Notes: generated from the sequence alone by a model not told the origin. A stretch of 29,784 bases of DNA from SXXK01 sp046074645 (GCA_046074645.1 JBJTOP010000070.1:1-29784); one strand, 5' to 3'; shown: positions 1 to 7,841, numbered from the stretch's first letter. Translations and numbers: made by a program.

Positions 1-80
1 CGATTGCAACAGTTGCACGGCTCGCAAGGATTTTGACAAATTTGCGGGACTTCTGGCTTATAGCGGCTGCCCGGCAAGGA
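1..80. repeat. Imperfect direct repeat, copy A
   Basis: This segment matches 342-421 closely: both begin CGATTGCAAC(A/G)GTTGCACGGCTCG, share GATTTTG(A/G)CAAATTTG, and end with TAGCGGC and AAGGA, with a more divergent patch between. The copy starts at the window edge, so it may extend further left. No reading frame in it looks like a protein, which suggests a non-coding dispersed or locally duplicated element. This is seen directly in the sequence; its function is unknown. Confidence 0.6.
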
Positions 81-114
81 GCCAATCCGGTGCTGCAGCC
101 GCCCGATCCCGCTG

Positions 115-153
115 CGGGGACAGTCCCCGTTGGGCCTGCGGGGACTGTCCCCG
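115..153. repeat. Two copies of a 15-bp GC palindrome
   Basis: Positions 115-129 read CGGGGACAGTCCCCG and 139-153 read CGGGGACTGTCCCCG. Each is a perfect inverted repeat of CGGGGAC around a single central base, and the two differ only at that base. A third copy lies at 313-327. They lie in DNA without a credible gene. They could be an intergenic repeat family, a protein-binding site or short hairpins; no T-tract follows, so they do not look like intrinsic terminators. Confidence 0.6.
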
Positions 154-188
154 ACTGGTTGGAAATCGGAACGCAGACGGTACAGAGA

Positions 189-235
189 GGCGGGCGGAAG
201 TAGCGGAGCAAAGTCATCCGACTTCCGCACCCGCC
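189..235. repeat. Long interrupted hairpin
   Basis: The left arm GGCGGG-CGGAAGT (189-201) pairs with ACTTCCG-(CA)-CCCGCC (221-235), giving 13 base pairs with a 2-nt bulge. Inside the loop, CGGA and TCCG can pair further. The structure lies between the palindrome copies and looks like a repetitive extragenic palindrome. No T-run follows it. The pairing is seen in the sequence; a dispersed-repeat role is inference. Confidence 0.5.
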
Positions 236-312
236 CCCCGATCTCGACAGCCGATTTGAGCCCGCAGTATGGGGTCCGACGCCATCGGCGTTCGAGGCAT
301 CCGACTCATTCG

Positions 313-327
313 CGGGGACTGTCCCCG
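313..327. repeat. Third copy of the 15-bp palindrome
   Basis: CGGGGACTGTCCCCG, identical to the copy at 139-153, and again followed by a short G-rich tail (ATGGG here; TTGGG after the first copy). It sits 14 bp before the second ~80-bp direct repeat. Confidence 0.6.
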
Positions 328-341
328 ATGGGCGAATTAAA

Positions 342-421
342 CGATTGCAACGGTTGCACGGCTCGTGGGGATTTTGGCAAATTTGAGCAAATTCATGCTT
401 GTAGCGGCCAATCTGGAAGGA
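342..421. repeat. Imperfect direct repeat, copy B
   Basis: Second copy of the element at 1-80. The first 40 or so bases are nearly identical, the middle diverges, and TAGCGGC/AAGGA returns at the end. The 341-bp spacing between copies encloses the palindromes and the long hairpin, so the whole block may be one repeat unit followed by part of a second. Confidence 0.6.
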
Positions 422-868
422 ACACACCCGGCCCCGCGGCCTTCAGTTCTGGCAGTTGTTCGATTCCATGCGGGGCGAGCTAACCCGCACCGTACGGTTG
501 CCTTACGTGTTCAGCGCGGACTCCTCTGAAAACTCACCCTGCCATTGCGGTTGAAATCGCCACAAGTCCAACTTTGCGATATCGCGATGTAAGTGGCGGA
601 CGAGTGTGCCGAAGCGTCGATCCGGGTTGGCGTTGTATTCTCATTTCAGCGGCGCATCCTGGGATGCAAGGGTTCCCCATGTACTTCTAAACATTCCCCG
701 AGCGACAAATTCATGCGTCCTTTGTTTCATCGGACGCGGCTTCACCGTATAGTTCATTGACAGGCTCACGGCCAGGCTCACGGGCACCATTGCCCTGTCA
801 GCTGCTCTGCATCCAGCCATGTCTGTCCCGCCGTTTCTTCCCGCCCTGTTCTGCTTCGGACTTCCACC
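422..868. other. Non-coding stretch upstream of the NHL gene
   Basis: No frame here has a credible start, domain or coding bias, and possible frames on both strands read as arbitrary sequence. The only structure seen is a small tandem duplication, CAGGCTCACGG at 761-771 and 773-783. The promoter of the gene at 869 should lie here, but no convincing -35/-10 pair with normal spacing was found. Confidence 0.5.
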
Positions 869-2956
869 ATGCTCCGGTCCTGCCTGAACACTTCTGTGTC
901 CGTCGGCATTGCCTGCTGTCTGCTGCTGAGTATTGCCCTGCTTCCGGTGACGGCCGACGAGAACGCACCCAAGGCTCCGCCGGAGGGTGCAGACGTTCCT
1001 GAAAATCCGTTTCCCAAAGCCAGATCGGTCCCACAGGACATCCTTGATGGCGGTGCGGAGTGGCTCAACACGGCCCGTCCGCTCTCGATCCCCGATCTCA
1101 GGGGCAAAATTGTTCTGCTCGATTTCTGGACCTATTGCTGTATCAACTGCATGCACATTCTACCCGACCTCAAGTATCTCGAAGAAAAATACCCGGGGCA
1201 GCTGGTTGTGATTGGCGTCCATTCCGCGAAGTTTGACAACGAGCGGGATTCCCGGAACATTCGGGAAGCCATCCAGCGTTACGAGATCGAACATCCGGTA
1301 GTCAACGACAATGAGATGTTGATCTGGCGTAAATTTGGCACGCAGGCGTGGCCGACGGTCGCCCTGATCGATCCTGAAGGCAAGTACTGTGGTTCGCAAA
1401 GTGGTGAGGGCAATCGCGAACTGCTGGACGTGGTGATTGGCAAGCTGGTGGACTATCACCGTCACCGCGGCACGCTCAACGAAAAACCGCTGGTCTTCGA
1501 ATCTGAAGCCCTGAAAGCGCGCACGACACCACTGCGTTACCCGGGCAAGGTGCTCGCCGATGTCACCGGGAAGCGGCTGTTTATCACGGACAGCAATCAC
1601 AATCGAATTGTGGTGACATCCTTTACGGGCCAGCTCCAGTCGATCATCGGCAGTGGCCGCCCCGGGCGTCGCGACGGCTCATTCGCCGAAGCCGAATTCT
1701 TCCGTCCCCAGGGAACGGCGCTCGTCGGTAACACGCTTTATGTGGCGGACACAGAGAACCACCTGATTCGTTCTGTGAATCTGGAAACCAGCAGTGTTGC
1801 GACGCTGGCTGGCACGGGAAGTCAGGGTCAGCCGGGACAACCTACCGGCGACGATTTGCTCACCACAGCGCTCAACAGTCCGTGGTCTGTTGTCCCGGTG
1901 AACGGAACGCTCTATATCGCCATGGCGGGTCCTCACCAGGTTTGGTCGCACACTCTGGGAAGCAACCGGATTGCCGCGTGGGCCGGGAGTGGTCGTGAAG
2001 ATGTGATCAACGGGCCGCTGGCGACTGCCGCATTTGCTCAACCATCCGAAATCATCGCCGATACTGCCGGAAAGACCTTGTATCTGGTGGACAGCGAGGG
2101 TTCAGCGATCCGTCGCATTCCGCTGGACGGCAGTGGCGACGTTTCCACCATCGCCGGCACTTCAGAACTGCCTCGGGGTCAGTCACTGTTTGCCTTTGGC
2201 GACGTGGACGCGGTGGGAGCGGAAGCGCGTTTCCAGCATCCGCTGGGAATTGCTCAGGATAAGAATCAACTCTACATCGCCGACTCCTACAACCACAAGA
2301 TTCGCCGCATCGAACTGGATTCATCAGCTGTCACAACGTGGCTGGGGGACGGCAAATCGGGACCGGAGCTCAGCCCGGTCCGACTGAGCGAACCGGGGGG
2401 GCTGGCAATTGCTGACGGTCGTCTGTTTATCGCGGACACCAACAACCACCGCATTCTTTCCGTCTCACTTGCTGACGGCAGTGCTGGGGAAGTCAGCATC
2501 CCCGGACTGACTCCACCCACAGCCCCACCGAAGTCCCGACTGCCCGACGTTGCCAAGGCCACCGAAGTCGCTCAGCAGACGCTCGCCGCGACAGAATCTT
2601 TACAGGTGACGGTGCGGCTGCAGATTCCTGGGGGTCTGAAGCTCAACCCACAGTTCCCGATGACATGGGCTGCGTTTGTCCCGGAGGAGGTGGAGCAACC
2701 GCTGATTCCCGCTGCAGCTCTTGGAATTCGCAGTCGGATCAAGGCATCCGAAGATGGTACGGTGGCCTTCACTGTGCCGCTCAGTGGTCAGCCGGGCGAA
2801 GCCCTCGTTTATCTGCAGCTCTCGTTTGGATATTGCGACGCCCAGGACGCGGGCCTTTGCCGTCTTGCCGAAGGACTCTGGAAGATCCCGCTGAAACTCA
2901 GCACCGACGGCGGAGACAGCCGCATTACTCTCGATATTCCCGCTGAAGCCTTCTGA
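869..2956 (+). CDS. Exported thioredoxin-like / NHL-repeat protein (NHLRC2-like)
   Basis: A 695-residue protein with an N-terminal hydrophobic signal segment (about residues 7-28), so probably exported. Residues 50-190 are a thioredoxin-like domain: a GKIVLLDFWTYCCINCMHI segment with the CCINC active-site motif typical of NHLRC2 proteins, and the cis-proline loop AWPT. Residues 210-545 form a beta-propeller of NHL repeats, with repeated ADTxNHxI-type strands such as ITDSNHNRI, VADTENHLI, IADSYNHKI and IADTNNHRI. The last 120 residues are a beta-rich domain with a cysteine pair (YCDAQDAGLC) reminiscent of the DsbD N-terminal domain. The family is known; its substrate is not. A thiol-disulphide or scaffold role in the periplasm is inferred. 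The methyltransferase gene starts 10 bp downstream, so co-transcription is likely. No clear Shine-Dalgarno precedes the ATG. Confidence 0.88.
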   Translation: MLRSCLNTSVSVGIACCLLLSIALLPVTADENAPKAPPEGADVPENPFPKARSVPQDILDGGAEWLNTARPLSIPDLRGKIVLLDFWTYCCINCMHILPDLKYLEEKYPGQLVVIGVHSAKFDNERDSRNIREAIQRYEIEHPVVNDNEMLIWRKFGTQAWPTVALIDPEGKYCGSQSGEGNRELLDVVIGKLVDYHRHRGTLNEKPLVFESEALKARTTPLRYPGKVLADVTGKRLFITDSNHNRIVVTSFTGQLQSIIGSGRPGRRDGSFAEAEFFRPQGTALVGNTLYVADTENHLIRSVNLETSSVATLAGTGSQGQPGQPTGDDLLTTALNSPWSVVPVNGTLYIAMAGPHQVWSHTLGSNRIAAWAGSGREDVINGPLATAAFAQPSEIIADTAGKTLYLVDSEGSAIRRIPLDGSGDVSTIAGTSELPRGQSLFAFGDVDAVGAEARFQHPLGIAQDKNQLYIADSYNHKIRRIELDSSAVTTWLGDGKSGPELSPVRLSEPGGLAIADGRLFIADTNNHRILSVSLADGSAGEVSIPGLTPPTAPPKSRLPDVAKATEVAQQTLAATESLQVTVRLQIPGGLKLNPQFPMTWAAFVPEEVEQPLIPAAALGIRSRIKASEDGTVAFTVPLSGQPGEALVYLQLSFGYCDAQDAGLCRLAEGLWKIPLKLSTDGGDSRITLDIPAEAF

Positions 2957-2966
2957 TTGCATATCC

Positions 2967-4139
2967 ATGTCCCCGCGAAAAACGGTCCCCCGCTCTTCTT
3001 CTGCCGTGCAGTCCCGCGCGGCAGCCTCCGAACGTGGCCTCAAGGCAGCCTCTGACCGATTGATTCTGGACGTCGCTGAGGAGCTCACTGGTCCTGAAGT
3101 GCTGGTGGTGCTTCTGCATGGCACTACTTTGGCTTCGGCCCTTCGCTCTGCACGGCCGGATCTGCGGTTCACCTTTTTCACTCCGGAGCATTTCTTCAGT
3201 CGGACATTGCACAGCTTCAATGCTGACGGCGACGTCCCCGGGGCCGCGCAGTGCCGGATCATCTGTGCAGCCGATCCGCCGCAGGACGCGTGGGATTCCA
3301 TCGTTTTCCCGACATTCACGACGGATTCTTCAGAAGCTGCACAGGAACTCTTTCAAGCCCTGCAAACGCGGCTCAGGCCTGGCGGCCGTTTGTTTGTTTC
3401 CACGAACAATCCCCGTGATCGCTGGATTCAGTCTCAGCTGCGACCGCTCTTCAGCCCGGTTGAGGTTCGTAAGCTGCCCCGCGGAGTGCTCTGCATAGCT
3501 GTCCGCTCCGCTCCCCTTAAAAAGCTGCGTGGCTTTTACGCCCGATTTGGTTTTCGCTGCCATGATCAGGTGCTGCTTTGCGAAACGCGTCCTGGGGTAT
3601 TCAGCCACCGCAGGCTGGACGGTGGTGCTCGTGCTCTGATTCGTTCGCTGGATCTCGTTCAGGCTGAGATTGCTGCGGGCTCCCTCGAAAGTCCTTGCAG
3701 AATCGTGGAGATGGGATCGGGCAGCGGCGCTGTGTCTGTTGCCGCAGCCAGCACCTTCCCGACCGCTGATGTGCTCGCCATCGACAGTGACGCGCGCGCC
3801 ATCGAATGCACGCAGCGTTCTGCAGCTCTCAATCAGCTCACCAATATCCGCACGCTCCTCTCTTCCGAGGGTGTTGGTGGCGAGCTGGGAACGTGGGATC
3901 TGCTGCTTGGCAATCCACCGTATTATTCGGATTTCCGGATTGCCGAACTGTTTTTGCAGACCGCCCGCAAGCTGCTCCGACCGGGCGGGCGGGTGCACAT
4001 CGTCAGCAAACCCGTCGAATGGCAGCTCGCTCGTATGCAGCAGCTGTTTGCGGACGTGCAGCAGCACACATTTGGCGAATACTTCGTGTTCACCGCTGTC
4101 CGCACCGCTGGAAAAGCACCGGGAAAACATGGGACCTGA
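2967..4139 (+). CDS. RsmC/RlmG-like methyltransferase
   Basis: A 390-residue protein built like the RsmC/RlmG class of rRNA guanine-N2 methyltransferases: a degenerate N-terminal methyltransferase-like half (about residues 30-180, with RLRPGGRLFVSTNNP) and an active C-terminal half. The second half has SAM motif I EMGSGSG (248-254), the acidic AIDSDARAIE strand near 271-280, and the catalytic NPPY motif (316-319), followed by LRPGGRVHIVSK. These features are directly visible. The exact target base or substrate cannot be told, and relatives outside rRNA modification exist. The gene follows the NHL gene by 10 bp and overlaps the next gene by 11 bp, so the three probably form one transcript. Confidence 0.85.
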   Translation: MSPRKTVPRSSSAVQSRAAASERGLKAASDRLILDVAEELTGPEVLVVLLHGTTLASALRSARPDLRFTFFTPEHFFSRTLHSFNADGDVPGAAQCRIICAADPPQDAWDSIVFPTFTTDSSEAAQELFQALQTRLRPGGRLFVSTNNPRDRWIQSQLRPLFSPVEVRKLPRGVLCIAVRSAPLKKLRGFYARFGFRCHDQVLLCETRPGVFSHRRLDGGARALIRSLDLVQAEIAAGSLESPCRIVEMGSGSGAVSVAAASTFPTADVLAIDSDARAIECTQRSAALNQLTNIRTLLSSEGVGGELGTWDLLLGNPPYYSDFRIAELFLQTARKLLRPGGRVHIVSKPVEWQLARMQQLFADVQQHTFGEYFVFTAVRTAGKAPGKHGT

Positions 4140-5286
4140 TCTGCTGCTGATTGAGGAACTGCTCGCCAGCCAGTCGCTGTGGCAGCAGTCTGCAGATTCG
4201 CTTCGTGGAGAGGCGGTTTCCATGGTGGCAGCCATTACCCAGGACTTTGCTGCGATCAGTGGTTTGAGACCGGCTTTGCTGTTGTGTCCGGCCGCCAGCG
4301 GCAGCCCGACTCTGCGGACGTTGCTGCCATCCGGTATTTTACAGTGCCTTGTTGATCGCGAGCTCGCTGAATGGATACGTCAGCCCGATGTGCCGACGGA
4401 ATCGATCAGGTCTCTGCTGATTGTCGCACCGGAGTTTGAGGGCAGGCTGGTTGAGCGGCTTCGTGACGCCGAGAGTGGACCACTGCGAGCGGCGGCGAGG
4501 CTGAATCTTTCCGCCAGTCTTGCCGCGATCTTTTCGGACAAATTTGCCACGGCTGCGTGGCTCGAGCAACGCGGGCTGCCAACTCCTCAAACATGGCTGA
4601 TGACAAATGCAGAGCAACGGGAACTGGCAGCGGGGCTGATCGCTTCTTCGGGAAGGTGTAAGTGCACTGCGGTGGTGAAGCCGCGTTTCGGTGCTGGTTG
4701 TGATCAGGTTCAGCTGATTCCGCGGCTGCCGATTTCCGCAACACAAGCCAGCGGCCCGGACGATGCGGAGTGGGTGCTGCAGCCGCGCGTTCGGGGGCGT
4801 GCCTGTTCGATCAGTCTGATTGGGCAGGGCGAAAGCGGACCGGCACTGATTCTGCCTCCCGGCGAACAGCGAATCACCGCGGACGCTCAGAACACCCTGC
4901 ACTATCGTGGCGGCCGGATCCCCTGTGGCGGCGAATGTGCAGCGGCAGTGACAGCAGTCGCTGAGGCGTTTCGCACTGCCATTGGCCCTTTTCGTGGCTG
5001 GCTGGGACTTGATGTGGTTGTCAGCAATTCACGGTTGAAGGGACCTCGTGCGACGATTATCGAGGTCAACCCGCGGCTCTGCACAAGTTATTCCGGCTAT
5101 CGGAAGCTCACCAGCGTGAACCTGGCCGAGCGGATGCTGTATCCGCGAGCGGAGTCTGCGGTGATTCACTGGAAGCGGCGGGCTGTTCGGTTCAGTCCCG
5201 CACCCTGCTCAACTCAGTCAGCGCAGCCGGAATCTGACGTATGGCAAAAACAAACCAACCCTGGTTTTGTGGACCAGGGCTGGTGA
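4129..5286 (+). CDS. ATP-grasp ligase, MfnD/OrfY-like
   Basis: A 385-residue ATP-grasp protein if translation starts at the ATG at 4129, which overlaps the stop of the upstream gene by 11 bp; the frame is open further upstream, but that part lies inside the methyltransferase. Visible family features are an N-terminal SLRGEAVSMVAAITQDFAAI segment, IVAPEFEG (98-105), SDKFATAAWLEQRGLPTP (136-153), the ATP-binding lysine in VVKPRFGAG (182-190), QPRVRGRACS and the C-terminal metal/ATP motif EVNPRLCTSYSG (312-323). This pattern resembles the tyramine-glutamate ligase (MfnD) of methanofuran synthesis and the OrfY protein of tetrahydromethanopterin-linked C1 gene clusters, which occur in some planctomycetes. 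The specific reaction is inferred. No other C1 gene lies in this window. Confidence 0.78.
   Translation: MGPDLLLIEELLASQSLWQQSADSLRGEAVSMVAAITQDFAAISGLRPALLLCPAASGSPTLRTLLPSGILQCLVDRELAEWIRQPDVPTESIRSLLIVAPEFEGRLVERLRDAESGPLRAAARLNLSASLAAIFSDKFATAAWLEQRGLPTPQTWLMTNAEQRELAAGLIASSGRCKCTAVVKPRFGAGCDQVQLIPRLPISATQASGPDDAEWVLQPRVRGRACSISLIGQGESGPALILPPGEQRITADAQNTLHYRGGRIPCGGECAAAVTAVAEAFRTAIGPFRGWLGLDVVVSNSRLKGPRATIIEVNPRLCTSYSGYRKLTSVNLAERMLYPRAESAVIHWKRRAVRFSPAPCSTQSAQPESDVWQKQTNPGFVDQGW
5243..5283 (-). terminator. Intrinsic terminator for the DegT gene
   Basis: Read on the minus strand, CCAGCCCTGG (5283-5274) pairs with CCAGGGTTGG (5264-5255) around a 9-nt loop, with one mismatch, and is followed at once by TTTGTTTTTG. 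It lies about 50 nt past the stop of the DegT gene and inside the last codons of the convergent ATP-grasp gene. On the plus strand no T-tract follows, so it should act on the minus strand only. Confidence 0.6.
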
Positions 5287-5333
5287 AGGTACGGATTGTC
5301 GCAGGCAGTTGTATGAGTCGCGCGTTGCGGTTC

Positions 5334-6563
5334 TCAGGCGGCCTTGCGTGAGGAGTCTTCGTCGGGGCGCGGGAAGATTCGACGGACGGTGCCGCTGCTT
5401 CCGAGATCAAACGCCCGGCACAGGCCATCGACGACGCGGCGCTGATGATCGGCAGGGAGTTCTGAGTAGATTGGCAGTGAGAGCACTTCTTCGGTGGCCA
5501 GCTCGGCTTCAGGCAGATCGCCTTTGGTGTAGCCGAGATATTCGAAGCACTTCTGCAGGTGCAGCGGGATGGGATAGTAGACCGCGCAGCCGATTTGCTG
5601 TTCTTTGAGGGACTTCATGACCTGAGCACGGCGTCCGCCGGTGACTCGGGTGGTGAATTGATTGAAGACGTGACGGCGATCGGGCAGCGTGGCAGGAAGC
5701 TGCATGACATCGGTGAGTCCGGTGTCTGCACACATCTTCTGATAGCGTTCAGCATTTCGATTGCGGCCGGCGGTCCAGCTGTCGAGGTGCCGAAGCTTGA
5801 CTCGGAGTACCGCGGCCTGCAGAGCATCGAGTCGGCTGTTGAAGCCTACTTCGATGTGGTTGTAACCACCGAGGTCACCGTGAACGCGGAGTCTGCGGAG
5901 TCGGGCGGCGAGATCCGGGTCATCGGTGGTCATGATGCCACCGTCGCCGGCACCGCCGAGATTCTTTGTGGGGAAAAAGCTGAAGCAGGCGATTGTTCCG
6001 AGGACCCCGGTGCGTCGGCCGCGATATTCGGCGCCGATGGCCTGGGCGGAGTCTTCGATGATGGGCAGGTCATAGGCGGCGGAGAGTCGCCAGAGTGGTT
6101 CCATTTCGGCGCACTGGCCGAAGATGTGAACGGGCATGATTGCAGCGGTGCGGGAGGTGATGGCTTTCTCGACGCAGGCTGGATCGATGTTGAAGCTGAC
6201 CGGGTCAATATCGACAAGCACCGGTCGCGCACCGACTCGATGAATGGCTCCGGCGGATGCGAAGAAAGTGAAGGGACTGGTGATCACTTCATCGCCCGGT
6301 TTAACACCGGCGGCGATGAGTGCGAGGATCAGGGCATCGGTACCGGAGGCGCAGCCGATGGCGAACGCGGAGTCGCAGTAGGCGGCGATTTCGTTTTCGA
6401 GCTGGGCAACTTCATCACCGAGGATGAACGTTTGCGATTCGAAGCAGCGATCGACCGCTTCGCGGACTTCGCTGCGAATGGTCCGGTACTGGGCTACCAG
6501 ATCGATGAAGGGAATGGGACCCGGGTTGTCCGCGGGGAAAATTCCCGTGGCGATTGTGGACAT
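5334..6563 (-). CDS. DegT/DnrJ/EryC1/StrS-family aminotransferase
   Basis: A PLP-dependent sugar aminotransferase-type enzyme of 409 residues. Starts 4 and 28 codons further upstream are open, but the ATG at 6563 has GGAG (6570-6573) six bases upstream and gives the usual N-terminus ending in IPFIDLVAQYR. Family signatures are GCASGTDAL (70-78), GDEVITSPFTFFASAGAI, IIEDSAQAIGAEYRG (with the PLP-ring aspartate 171), and FFPTKNLGGAGDGG, where Lys200 is the PLP Schiff-base residue. VHGDLGGYNHIEVGFNSRLD matches the substrate/dimer region. Relatives aminate nucleotide-bound keto-sugars for surface polysaccharide or glycan modification. The substrate here is unknown because no sugar-nucleotide genes adjoin it. 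Confidence 0.9.
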   Translation of the reverse strand: MSTIATGIFPADNPGPIPFIDLVAQYRTIRSEVREAVDRCFESQTFILGDEVAQLENEIAAYCDSAFAIGCASGTDALILALIAAGVKPGDEVITSPFTFFASAGAIHRVGARPVLVDIDPVSFNIDPACVEKAITSRTAAIMPVHIFGQCAEMEPLWRLSAAYDLPIIEDSAQAIGAEYRGRRTGVLGTIACFSFFPTKNLGGAGDGGIMTTDDPDLAARLRRLRVHGDLGGYNHIEVGFNSRLDALQAAVLRVKLRHLDSWTAGRNRNAERYQKMCADTGLTDVMQLPATLPDRRHVFNQFTTRVTGGRRAQVMKSLKEQQIGCAVYYPIPLHLQKCFEYLGYTKGDLPEAELATEEVLSLPIYSELPADHQRRVVDGLCRAFDLGSSGTVRRIFPRPDEDSSRKAA

Positions 6564-6990
6564 GAGCGACTCCATTCGCTGCAGAATGTCTTGATTTTGC
6601 CGTGGGGCAGAACTGGGGAAAGTAGGCTGGCCAGCAGGGGATGTCAAGACTGAGCGTGCGGCAGAAACGGCTGGAAGAACGGCTGATTCTGCCCCTCAAC
6701 AATCCGGGTAAAGGCCCTGCAAACCGATTTTTTCCGTATCGGACGGACTGTGAAGAGAGCTGGAAGATGGAAATTCGTTTTTCAGAGCTGGGAACGCTGT
6801 GGAGCTGGAGAAACTTTGCCGGGTGCCTGAAACGGCTTTGGGTAGGTGGCAGCGGCGGATTCTGCCGATTCAGCATTTGGGGGCAAACGCTGGGTGCTTA
6901 CATTTGGCAGAAACGAACCAGAGCCTATGATTTGCGGGCGTGAGCGGGGAGTTTTTGGGTGGTGTGGGAGGTTCGTTGAGGAGTCTGGTG
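6564..6990. other. Divergent intergenic region
   Basis: 427 bp between the DegT gene (-) and the AhpD-like gene (+) should hold both promoters. Open frames here (for example 6641-6943 on the plus strand) are Trp/Arg-rich, match no family and have no ribosome-binding site, so none is annotated. No clear operator, terminator or repeat was found. Confidence 0.4.
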
Positions 6991-7617
6991 ATGGCGTTTG
7001 CGGAACCGGTTTCGGCGGCAGGAGCGGATGAGAAGGTGGGGCAGGTGTATGAGCGGATCCGGGAGGTTCTGCAGGTCCAGGAAATCCCTGAAGTTTTCCG
7101 TTATTTTGCGAATGCTCCTGCATTTTTGCAGGATTTCTTCATGAATTTTCGCAAATTTGTGCTGGGGCCGGGGAAGCTGGATGAAAAGCGAAAGCTGTTG
7201 ATCGCTGTGGCGGTGGCTGGACAGGCAGGCAGCGGTCGGTGGCTGGAATATCTTGAAACATTCGCCGTCTCCCGCGGGATTGCACGGCAGGAACTTGTTG
7301 ATGTGCTGGCCGTGGGGGCCACGAATTCGATGTACAACGTGTTGTTTAAATTTCGGGACATCAGTGGTTCGGACGTGTTTGGCGGGATGTCAATCGGCCT
7401 GCGGGCGCACACATTCCAGGGCACCAGTCTGGACGAGGTGACTGTAGAGCTGGTGAATTTGACACTGAGCGATCTCAACGCGTGCAAGCCCTGCACGGCG
7501 GCCCATGTGATGAAAGCCCGTCAGCTGGGAGTTGCGGACGAGGCGATTTACGAGGCGATTCAGTGTGGGGCGACGATGATTGCGGGAACTCAGTTCCTGC
7601 GATCTCTGGGGCATTGA
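6991..7617 (+). CDS. AhpD-like / carboxymuconolactone decarboxylase-family protein
   Basis: A 208-residue all-alpha protein of the AhpD/CMD superfamily. A GTG at 6940 is also in frame, but the ATG at 6991 has GAGGAG (6978-6983) seven bases upstream and is preferred. The protein looks like two tandem CMD repeats. The second (about 140-208) keeps the peroxidase signature CKPCTAAH (Cys165, Cys168, His172) with an upstream glutamate (VELVNL). At the equivalent place in the first repeat (GSGRWLEYLETFA, about 80-92) the cysteines and histidine are lost. A disulphide-reductase or peroxidase-type function, reducing an AhpC-like partner, is inferred from the motif. No ahpC gene is nearby. Confidence 0.82.
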   Translation: MAFAEPVSAAGADEKVGQVYERIREVLQVQEIPEVFRYFANAPAFLQDFFMNFRKFVLGPGKLDEKRKLLIAVAVAGQAGSGRWLEYLETFAVSRGIARQELVDVLAVGATNSMYNVLFKFRDISGSDVFGGMSIGLRAHTFQGTSLDEVTVELVNLTLSDLNACKPCTAAHVMKARQLGVADEAIYEAIQCGATMIAGTQFLRSLGH

Positions 7618-7841
7618 ACTGCTGGGAAACGGGGTGGATTTGGCGGATCTGGCTTGATTTTCCTGTCTGGTGTCGTCATCCTTTCCCGCTTCGCAATTTT
7701 CCTGTCCCGGAAAGACAATCGCCTGATGGCCGGCTGTTCTGTTGGCCGATATTCGCGCGATCGCAAGATTCACCCCGGCGGCAGATTGATCACTGTTAAA
7801 AATTTCCGCCTGTCAGTACCGGTTTCTGGAGTGTGTCCAAC

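Noticed and set aside
130..483. 117-codon plus-strand frame starting with TTG
   Set aside because: It runs through the palindromes and the direct repeat, is Arg/Ser/Gly-rich, has no ribosome-binding site and matches no family.
761..783. CAGGCTCACGG tandem duplication
   Set aside because: Only two short copies; too small to treat as a functional repeat.
641..1156. Minus-strand frame opposite the NHL gene start
   Set aside because: Most of it is antisense to the well-supported thioredoxin domain; no domain or start signal.
5241..5351. 36-codon frame (MAKTNQPWF...) after the ATP-grasp gene
   Set aside because: It overlaps the terminator and the end of the DegT gene, has no Shine-Dalgarno and has no recognisable motif.
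5559..6653. 364-codon plus-strand frame opposite the DegT gene
   Set aside because: Gly/Glu/Asp-rich translation typical of the antisense of a GC-rich gene; the DegT frame has all catalytic motifs.
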